In this document: positions 12,583 to 24,901 of the stretch, piece by piece
Numbering within the stretch: position 1 is the stretch's first letter
Layout of the letters: each line of letters begins with the position of its first letter
Assembly: GCA_000320545.1 (NCBI GenBank)
Contig: ADNK01000562.1
Location: 1 to 64,000 of the forward strand
Reading direction: 5' to 3'
DNA from: Bigelowiella natans CCMP2755
Lineage: Eukaryota > Cercozoa > Chlorarachniophyceae
DNA length: 64,000 nt
Position numbers and translations under genes: made by a program
Notes under the pieces: model-generated
Told to the model about the DNA's origin: nothing
Database searches by the model: none
Seen by the model: only the letters and a program-made list of their open reading frames with translations

Positions 12583-14379
12583 ATTTGTAAATTGCTGGGC
12601 ATGCTTGTTACGTGTAATGTGACTTGCGTATATTGTTCGAAATTCTAGGGGTACATATTGCTCATAAAATCAAACAATCATTGTCAAATTGAATAGGTTG
12701 GGGTTGAGTGTTATGGCGGGGGGCTTTGGAATACATGGTTCGATCGCAACCTGACAGTTGCAGGGCGAGTTATTGTGCAGACAGAGGAAGAAGATGGGAA
12801 GCCTCCAAAGTATGAATGCAAGCTGGTCCACATCCCAAGGCCTATCCTATGTATTCCAAACCTGGCAATTCACCTCAACCGTGGCATTTATACCGAAGGC
12901 TTCAAGTACAATAAGCAGACACATCTCCTACCAATCCTTGCAACAGGTTTGTGTTATGAAATTGCCCCTCCTCGTCAGTAGTAGTCCCGTTGTACGACTG
13001 ATACTCTTCCTATGCGGTATCTGCAACCTCAGAAATGTTGAACAAAGAAATGAAGATGGGAGATGAAGCGAAGGCTAGTGATGAGCACCACTTCCTCCTC
13101 CTTGTCCTCCTTGCTAAGGAGCTGAAGGTGTACTGATGCAGATCTTAGGGAAACTGTCCTTCAATCATCATCGTCACCATCGTCGTGATTAACTTCTCCT
13201 TCTCCCTTCCCCAGGTACCAATGTCCTCCATCAAAGATTTCGACCTATCCCTTTGCGACACGCAGCCCGCTTGCCTGCACGGAGCGTGGAATGAGTTTAT
13301 CTCTGCACGGGGACTTGACAATCTGATGATGTCGTTTATTTGCACAAAAGCTCTAATTGCAGCAACGTAGGTGTCAATACCCTTTGCATCATTTCGCCAC
13401 GAATAGATTTTGGAAACACCGAGTACATGAGTTCAAAGGCAAAGGAGTGACTGAGCGACTCTCGTGTCGGTTGCTTTCAATTTCTTCTGTTTCTCTTCGT
13501 ATTCTTGCTTAGTGACGAGAAATCTCTGAAAGAAGCAAAACAGATTCAGATGGTAGCACTCTTTGACAACGAGGAAGTTGGGTAATAAGAAAGAAAGTTC
13601 ATATAATGTAGCAGTATTGCGTCGGCATTTTGTTCTCACTAAGAGATTACGAGCATCTTGAGGTAGTGATAGATGATGTTACATTAAGATTGCCAATTAA
13701 ATGGCCAGGTCCACATCCCAGCAAGGAGCAAATTCTAACTTGATGGTGAGGCTTCTGCAGAGGATACACGGAGACGATATGAAAGTGTAAGTGAAACTTC
13801 TCCAGCTGATAGCATTTAGTACTGCCATTGTCATATCCGTCCTCTGCCTCTTTCTCCCTTATTCCCCCCGAAGATAAGATCTTTAATAAATGTAGGTATG
13901 ATGCGGCGATCCGCAAAAGCTTTCTGGTGTCAGCAGACATGGCTCATGCTTTGCACCCGAACTACACTTCCAAACATGAGCACAATCATCGCCCTATCAT
14001 CCATAAGGGGTCATAGCATAGGAGATAGGAGCAACCAACATAAAGTGAATGTTCGGAGAGTAACGCAGTGCGCACCTATCGAACGCGATTAATTTGTCTC
14101 ACACGCACCGAAGTATGAACGCTATCAGTGTGTGATCACAAGTTTATTTGTATTTTCATCGCCGTTCGCTATCATTCATCATCCACCATTGATGCATTCA
14201 ATCGATCAGGTTAGTAATAAAGAAGAACGGTAACCAACGGTACGCGACGAATGCTATCACCACATTCATCTTGGAAGAAATTGCCAAAAAGCATAAGATC
14301 CCACTGCAGAAGTTCGTGGTAAAAAGCGGAGATTTAAACAACAACTATTACACAACAATGACAACAACAACTAACAACT

Positions 14380-14411
<32 letters not shown>

Positions 14412-15128
14412 CGATGACGACGACGATGACGAGAGCAACAGAAGTTGTGGACATGACGCTGCAAACCAGGGGAATGAGCCGGAAAAAAAATACAGAGAAG
14501 AAAAAATTAAATTGTGATAACTGGATGGCGAGGAAACACGATGTGTTGCAATCATCAGGTCCGGAACGACATGGGTTGCGGTAGTACCATTGGACCGCTT
14601 CTATCAGCAAAACTTGGCATCCGCACCCTTGACGTTGGCGTGCCTCAGTTTGCCATGCACTCTATCAGGTAATAGTACTACTACTACTACTACTACTACT
14701 ACTACAACAACTACTGCGTGTTACAACAGCAGCTTTTAGACGAGTTTTTCGCACATTTAGTGAGTAGTGAGAACATACCAAGACACCAAGTCTTTGACAG
14801 AAGTATTCTAAGTGTTATAGTAACAATCAGCATATCTGCATTGTCGTATGACGACTCCTCCTAATTCCCATTGATACTAACGGTCATTTTATTTTGTTAT
14901 ACACAGAGAAATGTGCGGAACTCGGGACGTTCTCTCATCCTTTGAGCTCCTCAAGAACTTTTATCTTGAATTCGAAGGGTTGGATAGCTCTCTCACAGGT
15001 AGGATTGATGCTCTGATGCTAACAATGACAATCATGATAGTGATGACAGGTGCTAATCAAGCAGATATTTTGCTGTCGATTATCAGTTCAATGACGGTCC
15101 ATACTTTTTTGCTTTAGTTGACAAGTGA
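12097..15128 (+). CDS. DNPEP: aspartyl aminopeptidase (M18 family)
   Basis: Cytosolic zinc aminopeptidase that removes N-terminal Asp/Glu. ATG 12097 is followed by [18 protein letters not shown] and the first metal ligand motif [17 protein letters not shown], which is split by an intron between GAC-AG and C-CCT. Later exons give [56 protein letters not shown] plus GLDNLMMSF (metal Asp), [12 protein letters not shown] (Glu-Glu pair), [49 protein letters not shown] (last His ligand) and a C-terminus ending LTVDK with TGA at 15126-15128. All expected M18 metal and catalytic residues are visible. About 11 exons; introns carry a long AC tract (12517-12580), AAC and TAC repeats. No targeting leader. 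Identification is secure. Confidence 0.93.
12517..12580. repeat. (AC)n microsatellite in DNPEP intron
   Basis: About 64 bp of nearly pure AC repeat in the intron between the first metal-ligand exon and the WNTWFDR exon. Confidence 0.95.
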
Positions 15129-16041
15129 CTACGGACACCACATGGTAAATGTAAGTAGCGTCAAATAGTGCTGGTCTCATATCATTACGGAGCCGATCGT
15201 CCCGTCTTCGATACGATTGCCTAGTTGACGAATACAATCAAAATTGCCCTGCCAAACAAAGTTTTAGGTCGGCTACATGGATCTATATATGTGTTGTAAA
15301 TAAGACCAGAATTCATGTATAAACAAGTTGCCGAAAAAGTCAACCAACAAATACCTATGATGCGTCGGACATTTGCTACAGCTAGATGGTGTGGTCATGC
15401 CAGCTACTCAAGTACTACTCTAGCTACTGCGTAGCTATGTTATTGAGCAATGATTTGACAGCTCTAGAGCTAACTAATAGGCAATGATAGCAAACCAACA
15501 AATAAGCTGCTAGCAACGCTAGAACGCATGCTGTGCGATGCATGTCTACGTACGCACCGGCTTGTGCAGCTAGCAGGCTTGCGATCACGAGCCAATATAC
15601 AATCAGTGAGCTCTAGAACTGCACAGCGGGCCCTTATATACAAGCACTGCAGCTGGTGCTTGCGTTCGCACTTCTACGCTAGACGACTATAGTAGACTTC
15701 GCCGTGATGATCAAGCGCTTGCGATGAATATATATATGAATATGATGCACACGCAACATACGTACATGCATGATGCATCATCTAGTGTACACAGTACATG
15801 CGAATACACTCACCATTTTTGTGCTGTTTTCATCTTGCGCCAACACACCATTGCATACACAAGCCAGCTGGTAATAACGCTGCCCTTTCTTGTACACACA
15901 TGCCATTTCCTGCCTGCATCGCATGCTGCATATGGTCAAAATGCACAGACATTCTGGTATAGATTGCGACACTGCTCTTATTTTTTGACAGACATGCCAA
16001 CAGGAATATTTGACTGCCACATTTATTCAAAATACAATTTT
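15129..16041. other. convergent 3' spacer, CTAG/GCATGC-rich
   Basis: Lies between the 3' ends of DNPEP (+) and the eIF4E gene (-). From about 15370 to 15800 it is full of GCTAGC, CTAG, TCTAGA, GCATGC and TACGTACG. The + frame at 15724-16149 has no domain and runs into the antisense of the eIF4E last exon, so it is not called. Confidence 0.6.
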
Positions 16042-17491
16042 TTACAGAGTGTATCTTTTCGGATTAGCGTAGCTATGCCCACTTTTTATGGAGTCATCAT
16101 GGTAAGCATATTCCATTGTAAAACTCGGGATAGGCGTCACAGAATATGATATCGTTTCCTTTATCCTTTTCCTAGACACGCCAAGATAGCACAGAGGAAA
16201 ATGTCATTCCGTGCATTCATATGTGCAGGTGTGAAGCTGGACTTTTTGGCGTGAAAACTCTCTCTCATCAAGAAAGAACCTCAAGATGCATGCGATTTTG
16301 GCGTTCAAATTGTACGAGACTTACCCTAGTTTCATAATCACTTCAGATGATCCTTTGTTGCGGTTCCAGATTGCAATTCGGTCTCCCTGTCTACGGCGAG
16401 ACATAACTGCGCCACATATCTCGTCACCTTCATCAATGGTTTCCCCGGCGAGTCCGAGGACCTGGGCAATCCATTTTCGGGCATCATTAGATTGCTCATA
16501 AGAAAACAATGGAAGCTTGGTATCAAGTGCAAGAAAGAATCGTGATGCAGACTGAAAGTTTTCTCCAGAGCCAAAAGTGAAAGGAAGGGGGAATGAACTT
16601 GACGACGAAGGAAGCATACCAGATTCAGCCAATACGTATCCAAGTGGTGACGTCCACCTTTTATATGCACAACCCATTTCCCTCCATTAGCATTGGCTTT
16701 ATCCTCCCACATTGGCTTGATATTCTCCTTGAAAAGATGGTAGTTGGCACCATGCTCGACTTGCGTTGGCTTGGTCATATGATTGAGGAAGCCCCACATA
16801 CCCTCAACCGTGCAAAACCCGCCAATCCGCTTCAGATTCGACTCATAGCTCGCATTTCTTCCCTTAACCTTGGCCCTCCTATCAAACCAAAAGCACCAGG
16901 AATTCTCTAGTGGGCTTTCGCCCTCCGGTGGACGCATAGGGCTTTTCATGCTTGTGCTCGAAGTGTCCTGCAACAAAGAAATGGCGAGAGGAGGAGGATT
17001 AGAATAAGAGCACGAGATTATAATGGATTTGAAAAAGAGTGCGAGATTATCATTATTCCAGAGATCTGGATCAGAGTATGATTTTTTCCAAAATAAGACA
17101 CATATTTGCGTACTTTACTACCTTTGCATCGTTAGCCAACTCAACCTCATCGCTCTTTTTCTCCTTATCCGAGGCTGTCTCCTCTACCTTGCTACCGTCG
17201 CTCTATCAATTTAACAATGAGAAAGATGTGTATGAATTCAGGAGCAGATATTTGGGCATGTACTCCTGAGATCACCCATCCCCAATTTTAAGTTGAGGAA
17301 GGCTCACGGTGTTGGCGGTGCGAAAACTCCCAAACCTGTGTGGTCTGCGCTGCTGAAGCCTGCTGTCGAGACGAGCGCCATCCACTTATGTTTTTGATAC
17401 CTCCAATTGATCCCCTGGCTGTTGGACGAGAGCTGCCCCTCTGAGGAGCTAGGATGAGTGAAGGAGAAGGGGCGTCGGTCTGCTCCGCCAT
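16042..17491 (-). CDS. cap-binding protein of the eIF4E family (4EHP-like)
   Basis: Binds the mRNA 5' cap; 4EHP-type members often repress translation. ATG 17491 starts MAEQTDAPSPSLILAPQRG. A middle exon at about 17115-17203 is acidic (SDGSKVEETASDKEKKSDEV). The core exon (about 16620-16972) gives SWCFWFDRR, SYESNLKRIGGFCTVEGMW, NYHLFKENIKPMWED and NGGKWVVHIKGG. The next exon gives WIAQVLGLAGE, GDEICGAVMS and DRIAIWNRNKG, and the last gives PSFTMEYAYHDDSIK with stop 16042-16044. The Trp of MWED and the basic patch match cap-contact positions. The first conserved aromatic sits in WCFWF, as in class II/4EHP proteins. Introns are short and free of microsatellites. Small N-terminal exons at 17.3-17.4 kb are uncertain. 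It shares a divergent 5' region with the SAP30-like gene. Confidence 0.9.
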
Positions 17492-18292
17492 TTAATCTCT
17501 TCGTGTATTGAGGTTGCCTTACAGAGATCATGCAGAAATTTCTGAGATCTTTCAGAGATCAAGATGAAGAAATTTATCTCTTTTAGATGTTTCCTCGAAG
17601 ATATTTTAACTCAGGACCCCCATCGATCTTGCGTCTCTACGACGACAAGCTATTATTAATTATTCGTACGACAAAATCCACAGTATCTTTCTCGGCCTTA
17701 GTTCCGGATGAATTGTCACTCTAATCTTCTTCTTTAAGAGGCAAATGAGATTTAATTTATCCCTCAAATAACGTATTTATCCATAAAATTTATTGTCGAG
17801 GGGTGAAATAATGTCTTTTTCTTGATCATAATCCATCGTTTTTCCTTAATTGTATGTCTGGAAAAATCGCGTTATCCGGTCCAAGCGGCGCGTCAACGTC
17901 CTCGTTGCTTCAGTCACAACGGAAATAATTTCGCCTCAGGAAAATCCTTGCTCATCGATTTTTGAAATAAATATAGGTTACTTTATCATATTTCTGTGAT
18001 AAGTCGATAAAAAAAGTATAAATTGAACATTTCTTATTTTGATTTGTATCTTAGTATACTTCAGTCTTCAAACTAATCCAACCCGGTTCGACCGACACAC
18101 CCCCTTGCCCCGTCAGTCTGTGTGTTATTTCGGAGTTGGAAGCCGGGAAAGATTTGTGTTAGAATTCCAGCACATAGTTCGAATGTTCGTGTGAACTTGT
18201 GCAGGAATGGCGTTTCTCCTCTTCGTTGAAGGGCGCGGGAACTTAGGTCTGGTGTAATTTTGTTTACAGATACGCAGAGAGGATTTGAAAGA
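17492..18292. promoter_or_regulatory. divergent spacer eIF4E-like / SAP30-like
   Basis: About 800 bp, AT-rich, without microsatellites or CTAG-rich words. It holds the 5' regions of both genes. No specific binding site was recognised. Confidence 0.45.
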
Positions 18293-18760
18293 ATGGAAAG
18301 GTCTCGAAGATCCAATCGCAGCACGAAGGTTAACGGCAAGAGGAAGACCGCTTTCTACGATGACAAGAAGAAAAAGAGAAATGGACTGGTAACTTGCGCG
18401 ACTCTTTTCATTGGCTCAAAGTGTCCGATTTTCAGACTTTGTTATATCATTTGTAATTATTGAATCTGTTTATGTTATAGCTAATTGATTTGAATCGCTG
18501 GGAGATGTCCTCTCTGAAGCGTTACCGTGCGCATTTCAAGCTGGACACTCGACCCAACATTCCCAAGGGCGAGCTTATCGAAGTAGTTGCTCGGCACTAC
18601 TCCCAACTCCCAAAGATGCGAGACGCCGAAGTAATTTCTCAGTTTCTCTTCACAACTCGGAAGTATTTAGGTAATTCAATTTGATTACACTACACAAAAA
18701 TAATAATCTAATTTCTAATCCTAAAATGTAGAATCAAATAACGACGGACATGAAGATTAG
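18293..18760 (+). CDS. SAP30-like Sin3-binding protein
   Basis: SAP30 proteins bridge Sin3 to histone deacetylase complexes in the nucleus. Three exons fit cleanly: 18293-18388 (basic start MERSRRSNRSTKVNGKRK and KKKKRNG), 18481-18670, and 18732-18760 (ESNNDGHED, stop TAG). The middle exon encodes the Sin3-binding fold: LNRWEMSSLKRYRAHFKL, then NIPKGELIEVVARHYSQL. This matches the family pattern of a Leu-x-SLxRYxxHFxL helix followed by a helix that selects H-F/Y. Total length is about 106 residues, short for animal SAP30 but normal for minimal protist or plant versions. The zinc-finger part of animal SAP30 is absent. Introns are under 100 bp and have no microsatellite. Confidence 0.82.
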
Positions 18761-19518
18761 AAGGGGATTACGAAATTTGATAAGGAGAGAGTAGTCCTCG
18801 CTAGCTCGCGGTATCTATCAAGTGCATATAATCATCAGTGCTACGACCTTCATCGAAAACTTGGTGCCGAATTAGCTGCAGCGCGAGCATGTAAATATTT
18901 CAACAAGAAAATCAGACCAAATTGGTCGTGCAACATGCAGCTGCTGTGCTATTAAGACTAAAGCCCAAAGTATGATATGACGACTGTGTTAGCAGCTCCA
19001 CATCTAGACATATTCGACATACACATGGACCAGATGCGCCTCAATGTATCATTGATAATATTGCGTGCACACAATGTGATTTCTAGACATATGCATGTGT
19101 GTGTGTGCATCTCTAGATCTAGACACATGCAGACACTACGATGCATGTGTCTAGCAGGTACGTGTGTTTGTGTGTATACGCGTGCCTGCTCACACTACAC
19201 ATCTGTGGATCGACACATAGATGCATCTAGAGGTGCAATCGCGAAATGTGACTGTCATGCAATATGTGCCTAGACATCCAGCACATTGAGGCAGAGTACT
19301 AGTATCCACCCTTATTGCCTTACAGACACCGGATACGCATATATGTTACTTTGCCATGTGTGCACATATGCAAATGCATGTGACTCCATTCGTGTACCCA
19401 TCAGCACTGTCGTTATTATGCACACAAACAACTACCGCAAACGATTTCAAGCGCGTGGCTTCCTTATTTAGCTTACCTTAACGGGGATGCCTATTCTAGT
19501 ATTTCACTCAATCTGGAT
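18761..19518. other. convergent 3' spacer, CTAG/GCATG-rich
   Basis: Lies between the 3' ends of the SAP30-like gene (+) and the WD40-like gene (-). 18795-19300 is dense in CTAGA, GCATGTG, TCTAGATCTAGA and ACACATGC words. No gene is supported; the small frames here are composition artefacts. Confidence 0.6.
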
Positions 19519-21337
19519 CTAGCTTTCCTTGCTAGCTTGTAAATTATCGACTTTTTCACCAGGTTGTCCATTCTTGACTACCTCTTCAGTTTCATCGGTG
19601 TTATCATTCACGTTGCTTTCTGATTTCTTTTCATCTTCTTTTTGGCTGGCTTCAACATCATCTCGAGACAATCCTTGATTATGGTCATCTGCGGCCTTTT
19701 CTTTCCCGACGTCCTCGTGAATCCCATCTTCCGTTTCCTTTTCAGGTTTCTGGTCGACTGAAGTACCTTGCTCGTCGCTAGTTGTGACGTTTTCTTTTAT
19801 TTCAACGGTTTCACCGTTCAATTTGCCGTCTAGTCCCTTCTCCTCTGATTCCTTAAGTGCGCCAGTATCCTCCACTGTAACTTGGGTCGCTGGTATTTTC
19901 TTCGCCTTTATTGTCTTCTTGTGGGCCGCTAGAAGCGGTGTCAGCTTCCTTTTCCACCTTCGACTCAGAAGCATCCCCTCCCTCTTCCTCCTCCCCCCTT
20001 TCTTCCGCTTCCTCATAAACCGAACTCACGTCAGGTGGATGCGGAGGGCATGGATTTGAGAATTGAAGGAGTTCGCCGGAGGCATCTGAGTTCTCATCTG
20101 GTGCTCTGCCGCGGTAGATTTTCACGCACTCGGGAAGGCGGCGTAAAGCCTAGCAGCAAAACACGCGTTATCTCATACAAGGTACTGCTACTCAGTGTAG
20201 TGGGGGGGGGGGTCATGACCAAAAAATCTAATAAACTGGAAAATGTGACTTATATGCTATATACGACGTGGTGGTATTAATGGTGTATTAGCACCTCTGC
20301 TCCTCGTTTGGAGAGCGGCAGCACAATCACGCCTCTCCTCTCTTGCTCATCGAATATTTGGTTCCAGCTCCCGCTATGCACAGAGATCCCACCCTCAATA
20401 CACCACCCTCTAGTATCAGCAGCAACTTTCTTATCTTCAAGGAGTTTCTGATCTTCAAGCAGCTTCTTATCGTCAAGCAGATTCTTATCTTCAAGCAGCT
20501 TCTTATCCTCTAGCAGTAATTGAGAATCCTCCTCATCCGCAGCAGCATTATTAGTTGACGGCGTCAATGAAGAGTAAGAACCCTCAGACGACGATACGCT
20601 TCTTGGTCTCTCCTGTAAAGAAGGAAAACTCACTCTTGAACAGTATTCAGACGATTGATCAGATCCTCCGCTGTTGTTGCTGTAACCCTCGTCCTTAGAC
20701 TGCTCTGGATGGTATTTATCAGAACCCAGTGGTGGTGGTGATTTTAGCTGCTTCGATTTCAAAGTCGGTGGAAGGATGGAGGGGAACGGTAGCCTCCGCA
20801 GCGATTCCTTTATGTTGTTCCTCATCCCCCTTGCAGCAGCAGCAGCAGCAGCAGCAGCATAATATCGATGATTTCAAATTATCAGTACAGTTGCGTAATG
20901 TCCAGAATCTAGCACAGGGGAAAGCAACAAGCATGCAAGTTCCTACCGTGGTAAGGCGTAGGTAGTTAGTGTGCCATCTACGTTGCCAGTCATCTGCACC
21001 AGATATTGTGATGTGTGAGTGTTGTGGAGAAGGATCGACACGCGAGGAGAAGGAAATGAAGGCAGATGATGCACATTACTAGTTTAAATCTATCATACTC
21101 CCGGCTATTTCTACCCCCCCTCCTCTGTGATTCTAGATCGTTATAAAGGATTCTCACAATTGCGCCGCCTCCGTTAGACCCCATGCGTGCGAATTCAAAG
21201 GTGAGAAAAGGGTTGATAAGCGAGGAAGAGGAGTTCATGGTAGCTGCTTTGGCAGAGCCTTGAGATGAACACACTTGCACCAGATTCCCAACGTACTTCC
21301 CTGTCAATGCCTCCCAGAGGTGTATGGCTCGATACGG

Positions 21338-21369
<32 letters not shown>

Positions 21370-21479
21370 GCAAGGTGGTTGAGTCCTGCGTATGATGATC
21401 ACCATGGATACGGCTGGGTAGGATGACAGCAGTTTCTAGGAATAATAACCATCAAAACAAACAGTCGTAAAAAAAGAAC

Positions 21480-21523
<44 letters not shown>

Positions 21524-22703
21524 GAATAAGCAGAGTGGGGGAGGAGCTGGTGACAACGACTCAGGCCTATTAAATGTCTCCAAAGTTTATTATTCACGTA
21601 GATGATGCAGGTTTGATACTACTGTGTTTCGTTATCATGCTGCGATACGATACGATACGATACGATACGATACATTACACCTTTTTGACGCCTCCTTCTG
21701 CTGCTGCTGCTGCTAGTACTACTATGCTGCCTATGTGCCTCATCTTGCCATTTTCCTCCAACAACCCGAGAGGTAGCCTGGGCCACGTACAAACCCTTGA
21801 AGCACAACCGAATACAGACGAAAATCATACGTTATTATCCGGCGCGTCTTCACACGAGAGATGTGCTCAAATTAAAAAGCAATGCTGCCGTACCGATGGA
21901 TCTATTCTGAGCAGGGGCTTGCGATCATGATGATGATGATGATGACGACTATAAGCTGCGCCGGAAGCATTTCTGATCATAATGCGGGGGGGGGTCGCGT
22001 ACATGTTTGTCCAGTCACCCTAACACAAGATAGATAATAATGGGGTGGTGGTGAAAGAGAGCATGGATATTTATGATGCCTTTTTACCAACGTCCGGTCT
22101 CATTGTTACTACTACTGCTGCTGCTGCTACTACTACTACTACTAATAATAATAATCATCATTATCATTATCATCATTGTCATTGTCATCATCATCACCAC
22201 TACTACTACCGACCGTTTTCAAGTTCACTGCGAGCATCTGTGAGTCTTTAGTGGTGGTGGCCACAGCGAAATGACAGCCTGGATGGAGAGCCAGGGATAC
22301 TACTGCTGCTGCTGCTGCTGCTGATGATGATGATACCCCCGGCCTACCTCGCCGTCGAAGCCTCCACACAACCCTAGAGAATTCATTCACACAAAAACTA
22401 TTACGCTCTACTAAGATGAAGCAGAGAATACAAAATGACTTCACGAAGGCCAATAATACTGACGATAGATAGGGCGACAATGTGCACGGGAAATAATCAA
22501 ATGGTGATGCTCCGAACGCTGCCTTCGTTGGGGTTTCCTACTGCATAAATGGGGCGGTGGTGTTGTTTGCTTAACTTGATGTTTGGCGCTGCTGCGCTGT
22601 CTACGAGCTGCTTTCCCTCCAAAGAAGAGGCAGCAGGCACTTTCACCAAGCAAAGGTTTCCAACACTGTCAGTCATGATGACCTCGTAATGACGAGGAGA
22701 CCT

Positions 22704-22766
<63 letters not shown>

Positions 22767-23345
22767 CAGACAAGATGCATAAAGACAACGCTCTTTGTCT
22801 TCACGACCGTAAGGAGATGGGAAGGATCATGAGTACGTTTGGCGCTGCTGCTACTGTTGTCGCGACTGCTGCTGAAGGGCGGCGACGGCCATTTGCTGGT
22901 GTTTTAAACGCACTCAGCAAGCGAAACTTATGGCCTGACTCCGAGCACAAAATGGTATTCTGATAGATATATGAATAACAACAAGAAAAGATATCATCTT
23001 GAAGGGCAGCGTTGGAGCAACTAAACATGCAATGAGAAACGTAGAGGACACCGTTCCATCTTGCTGTCGAACCGCCACGAGTAGTAGCTGTGTATCAAGC
23101 TGCTGCTGCTTTCCATCACTCTTCAGTCTACTTCTGATGGAATCGCTGCCGTCGTCGCCGCTACTGCTGATCTGCTCGGAACAGCTCCTCCTCCTCCTCC
23201 TCCTCCTGCTGCTGCTGCTGCAAGAAGAGATGCTTACCACCGGCGACTCCCGCAGGTGTACAATCGAGAGCTAGTTTTATAATAACAACAGTGACGATAT
23301 TGCGCATAGATACGCAAAGGTAACAAGATGATGGTAGAGAGGGGG

Positions 23346-23388
<43 letters not shown>

Positions 23389-24112
23389 ATTGGACAACCA
23401 ATTTCATCAAATGGATCGAATTGGCAGCTGGTGTCGCCTTCAGGGACGAAGAAGAAGCACCATCATCATCATTATCATCATCATCATCAAGATCGATCCG
23501 CTGCTGGAAGACTCTGACAAGACCGTGCTGCAACATCGTTTATTCATTTCCACCACAGAAAAACTCGTCATGGCGCATCATCATCATCATCATCATCATC
23601 CACAATTTGTATCATCCTCATCACCGTCATCATACGAGTAATGCTGCTTCTTGTACATCACCAAACCATCACTAAACCCTTAGCCCCCCCCCCATTCAAC
23701 GGAGTCGTGTACTTTTTTACTGCTTCTAGTGACGTAGTACCTCATCTCCATGGAAGAAGATGATGACTCTCCTTCTTATGCCATTACTACCACTACCACC
23801 GCCACCTTCTAGTATAGCGTGGGAGGATGTGCTGTTGGCGTCGCATGAGGAGGGAGAGCAGTGGCTATGAGAATGACGACGACGACGTTGACTGAGCAGC
23901 TTTGAAAGCAGCAGCATGTCGTGGCAAAGGAAACCGCCTCCTTCTTGCATCGACCGCACCGCCTGATGTTTGCTATAGTCCCACAGCATTGCTTTTCCGG
24001 AGATGTCTATTGAAAGAACCTGATGCTGCTGCTTCTGCTGCTGACCATGATAAAGGTGGGAAACAAACGACAAACGTGAAGACTATGCAAGAATCAGAGG
24101 GAACAATAATGT

Positions 24113-24192
<80 letters not shown>

Positions 24193-24630
24193 AAGAGAGA
24201 GAGATTCGATGTGATGTCTAAGTGGCTCTCTATGTTTCACAAACGTGAATGAAGAAGCATATCACCATGCATATCTGCAGTACGATCATAGATCACCATC
24301 ATCTTCGTTACATGTTTAGCTCATTTCAGAATACAAATGATCGATTAGGAAGGCTTTGCGTAAATTCAGAAAAGGGTGTTTGTCAGTAGGCACACATTGT
24401 TACTATCTTGTGAAGATAAAGAAGGCGTTATGAGCACACAAACGGCACGGCCTGGAAATAGAGGAGAATCCAGACTGAGCGAACGGCGAATTGAGCCACG
24501 CTTGTCGTATGTACGTTATCAACAGATATATTACGGGGGGATGAAGAAGGAAAAAAGGAATGGGAAATCGCTTTGCTGTATTGCTTCTAATAATCTGTAA
24601 AAAAATGAGGTTGTAGCAGTAGTGGTAGTA

Positions 24631-24669
<39 letters not shown>

Positions 24670-24864
24670 CAATGGCCGTCCTTTGCGAAGATGGTTTTGA
24701 ATCCCTTTGCAGCAGCAGCAGCAGTATCTAAAGTCTGATCACTACGGCAATGCTGCAGCTGGTGGTGCTGGTGGTGGAGATGACGACTACTCTTGCGGTA
24801 CCCTCGTAGCTTTCCCTTCGCTCGAACGAATAGGTGTTTTCCCCTACAAGTACAGTAGAGCACC

Positions 24865-24901
<37 letters not shown>

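Noticed and set aside
15724-16149. 141-codon plus-strand open frame
   Set aside because: Lies in the convergent spacer and overlaps the antisense of the eIF4E last exon; His/Cys/Tyr-rich with no domain.
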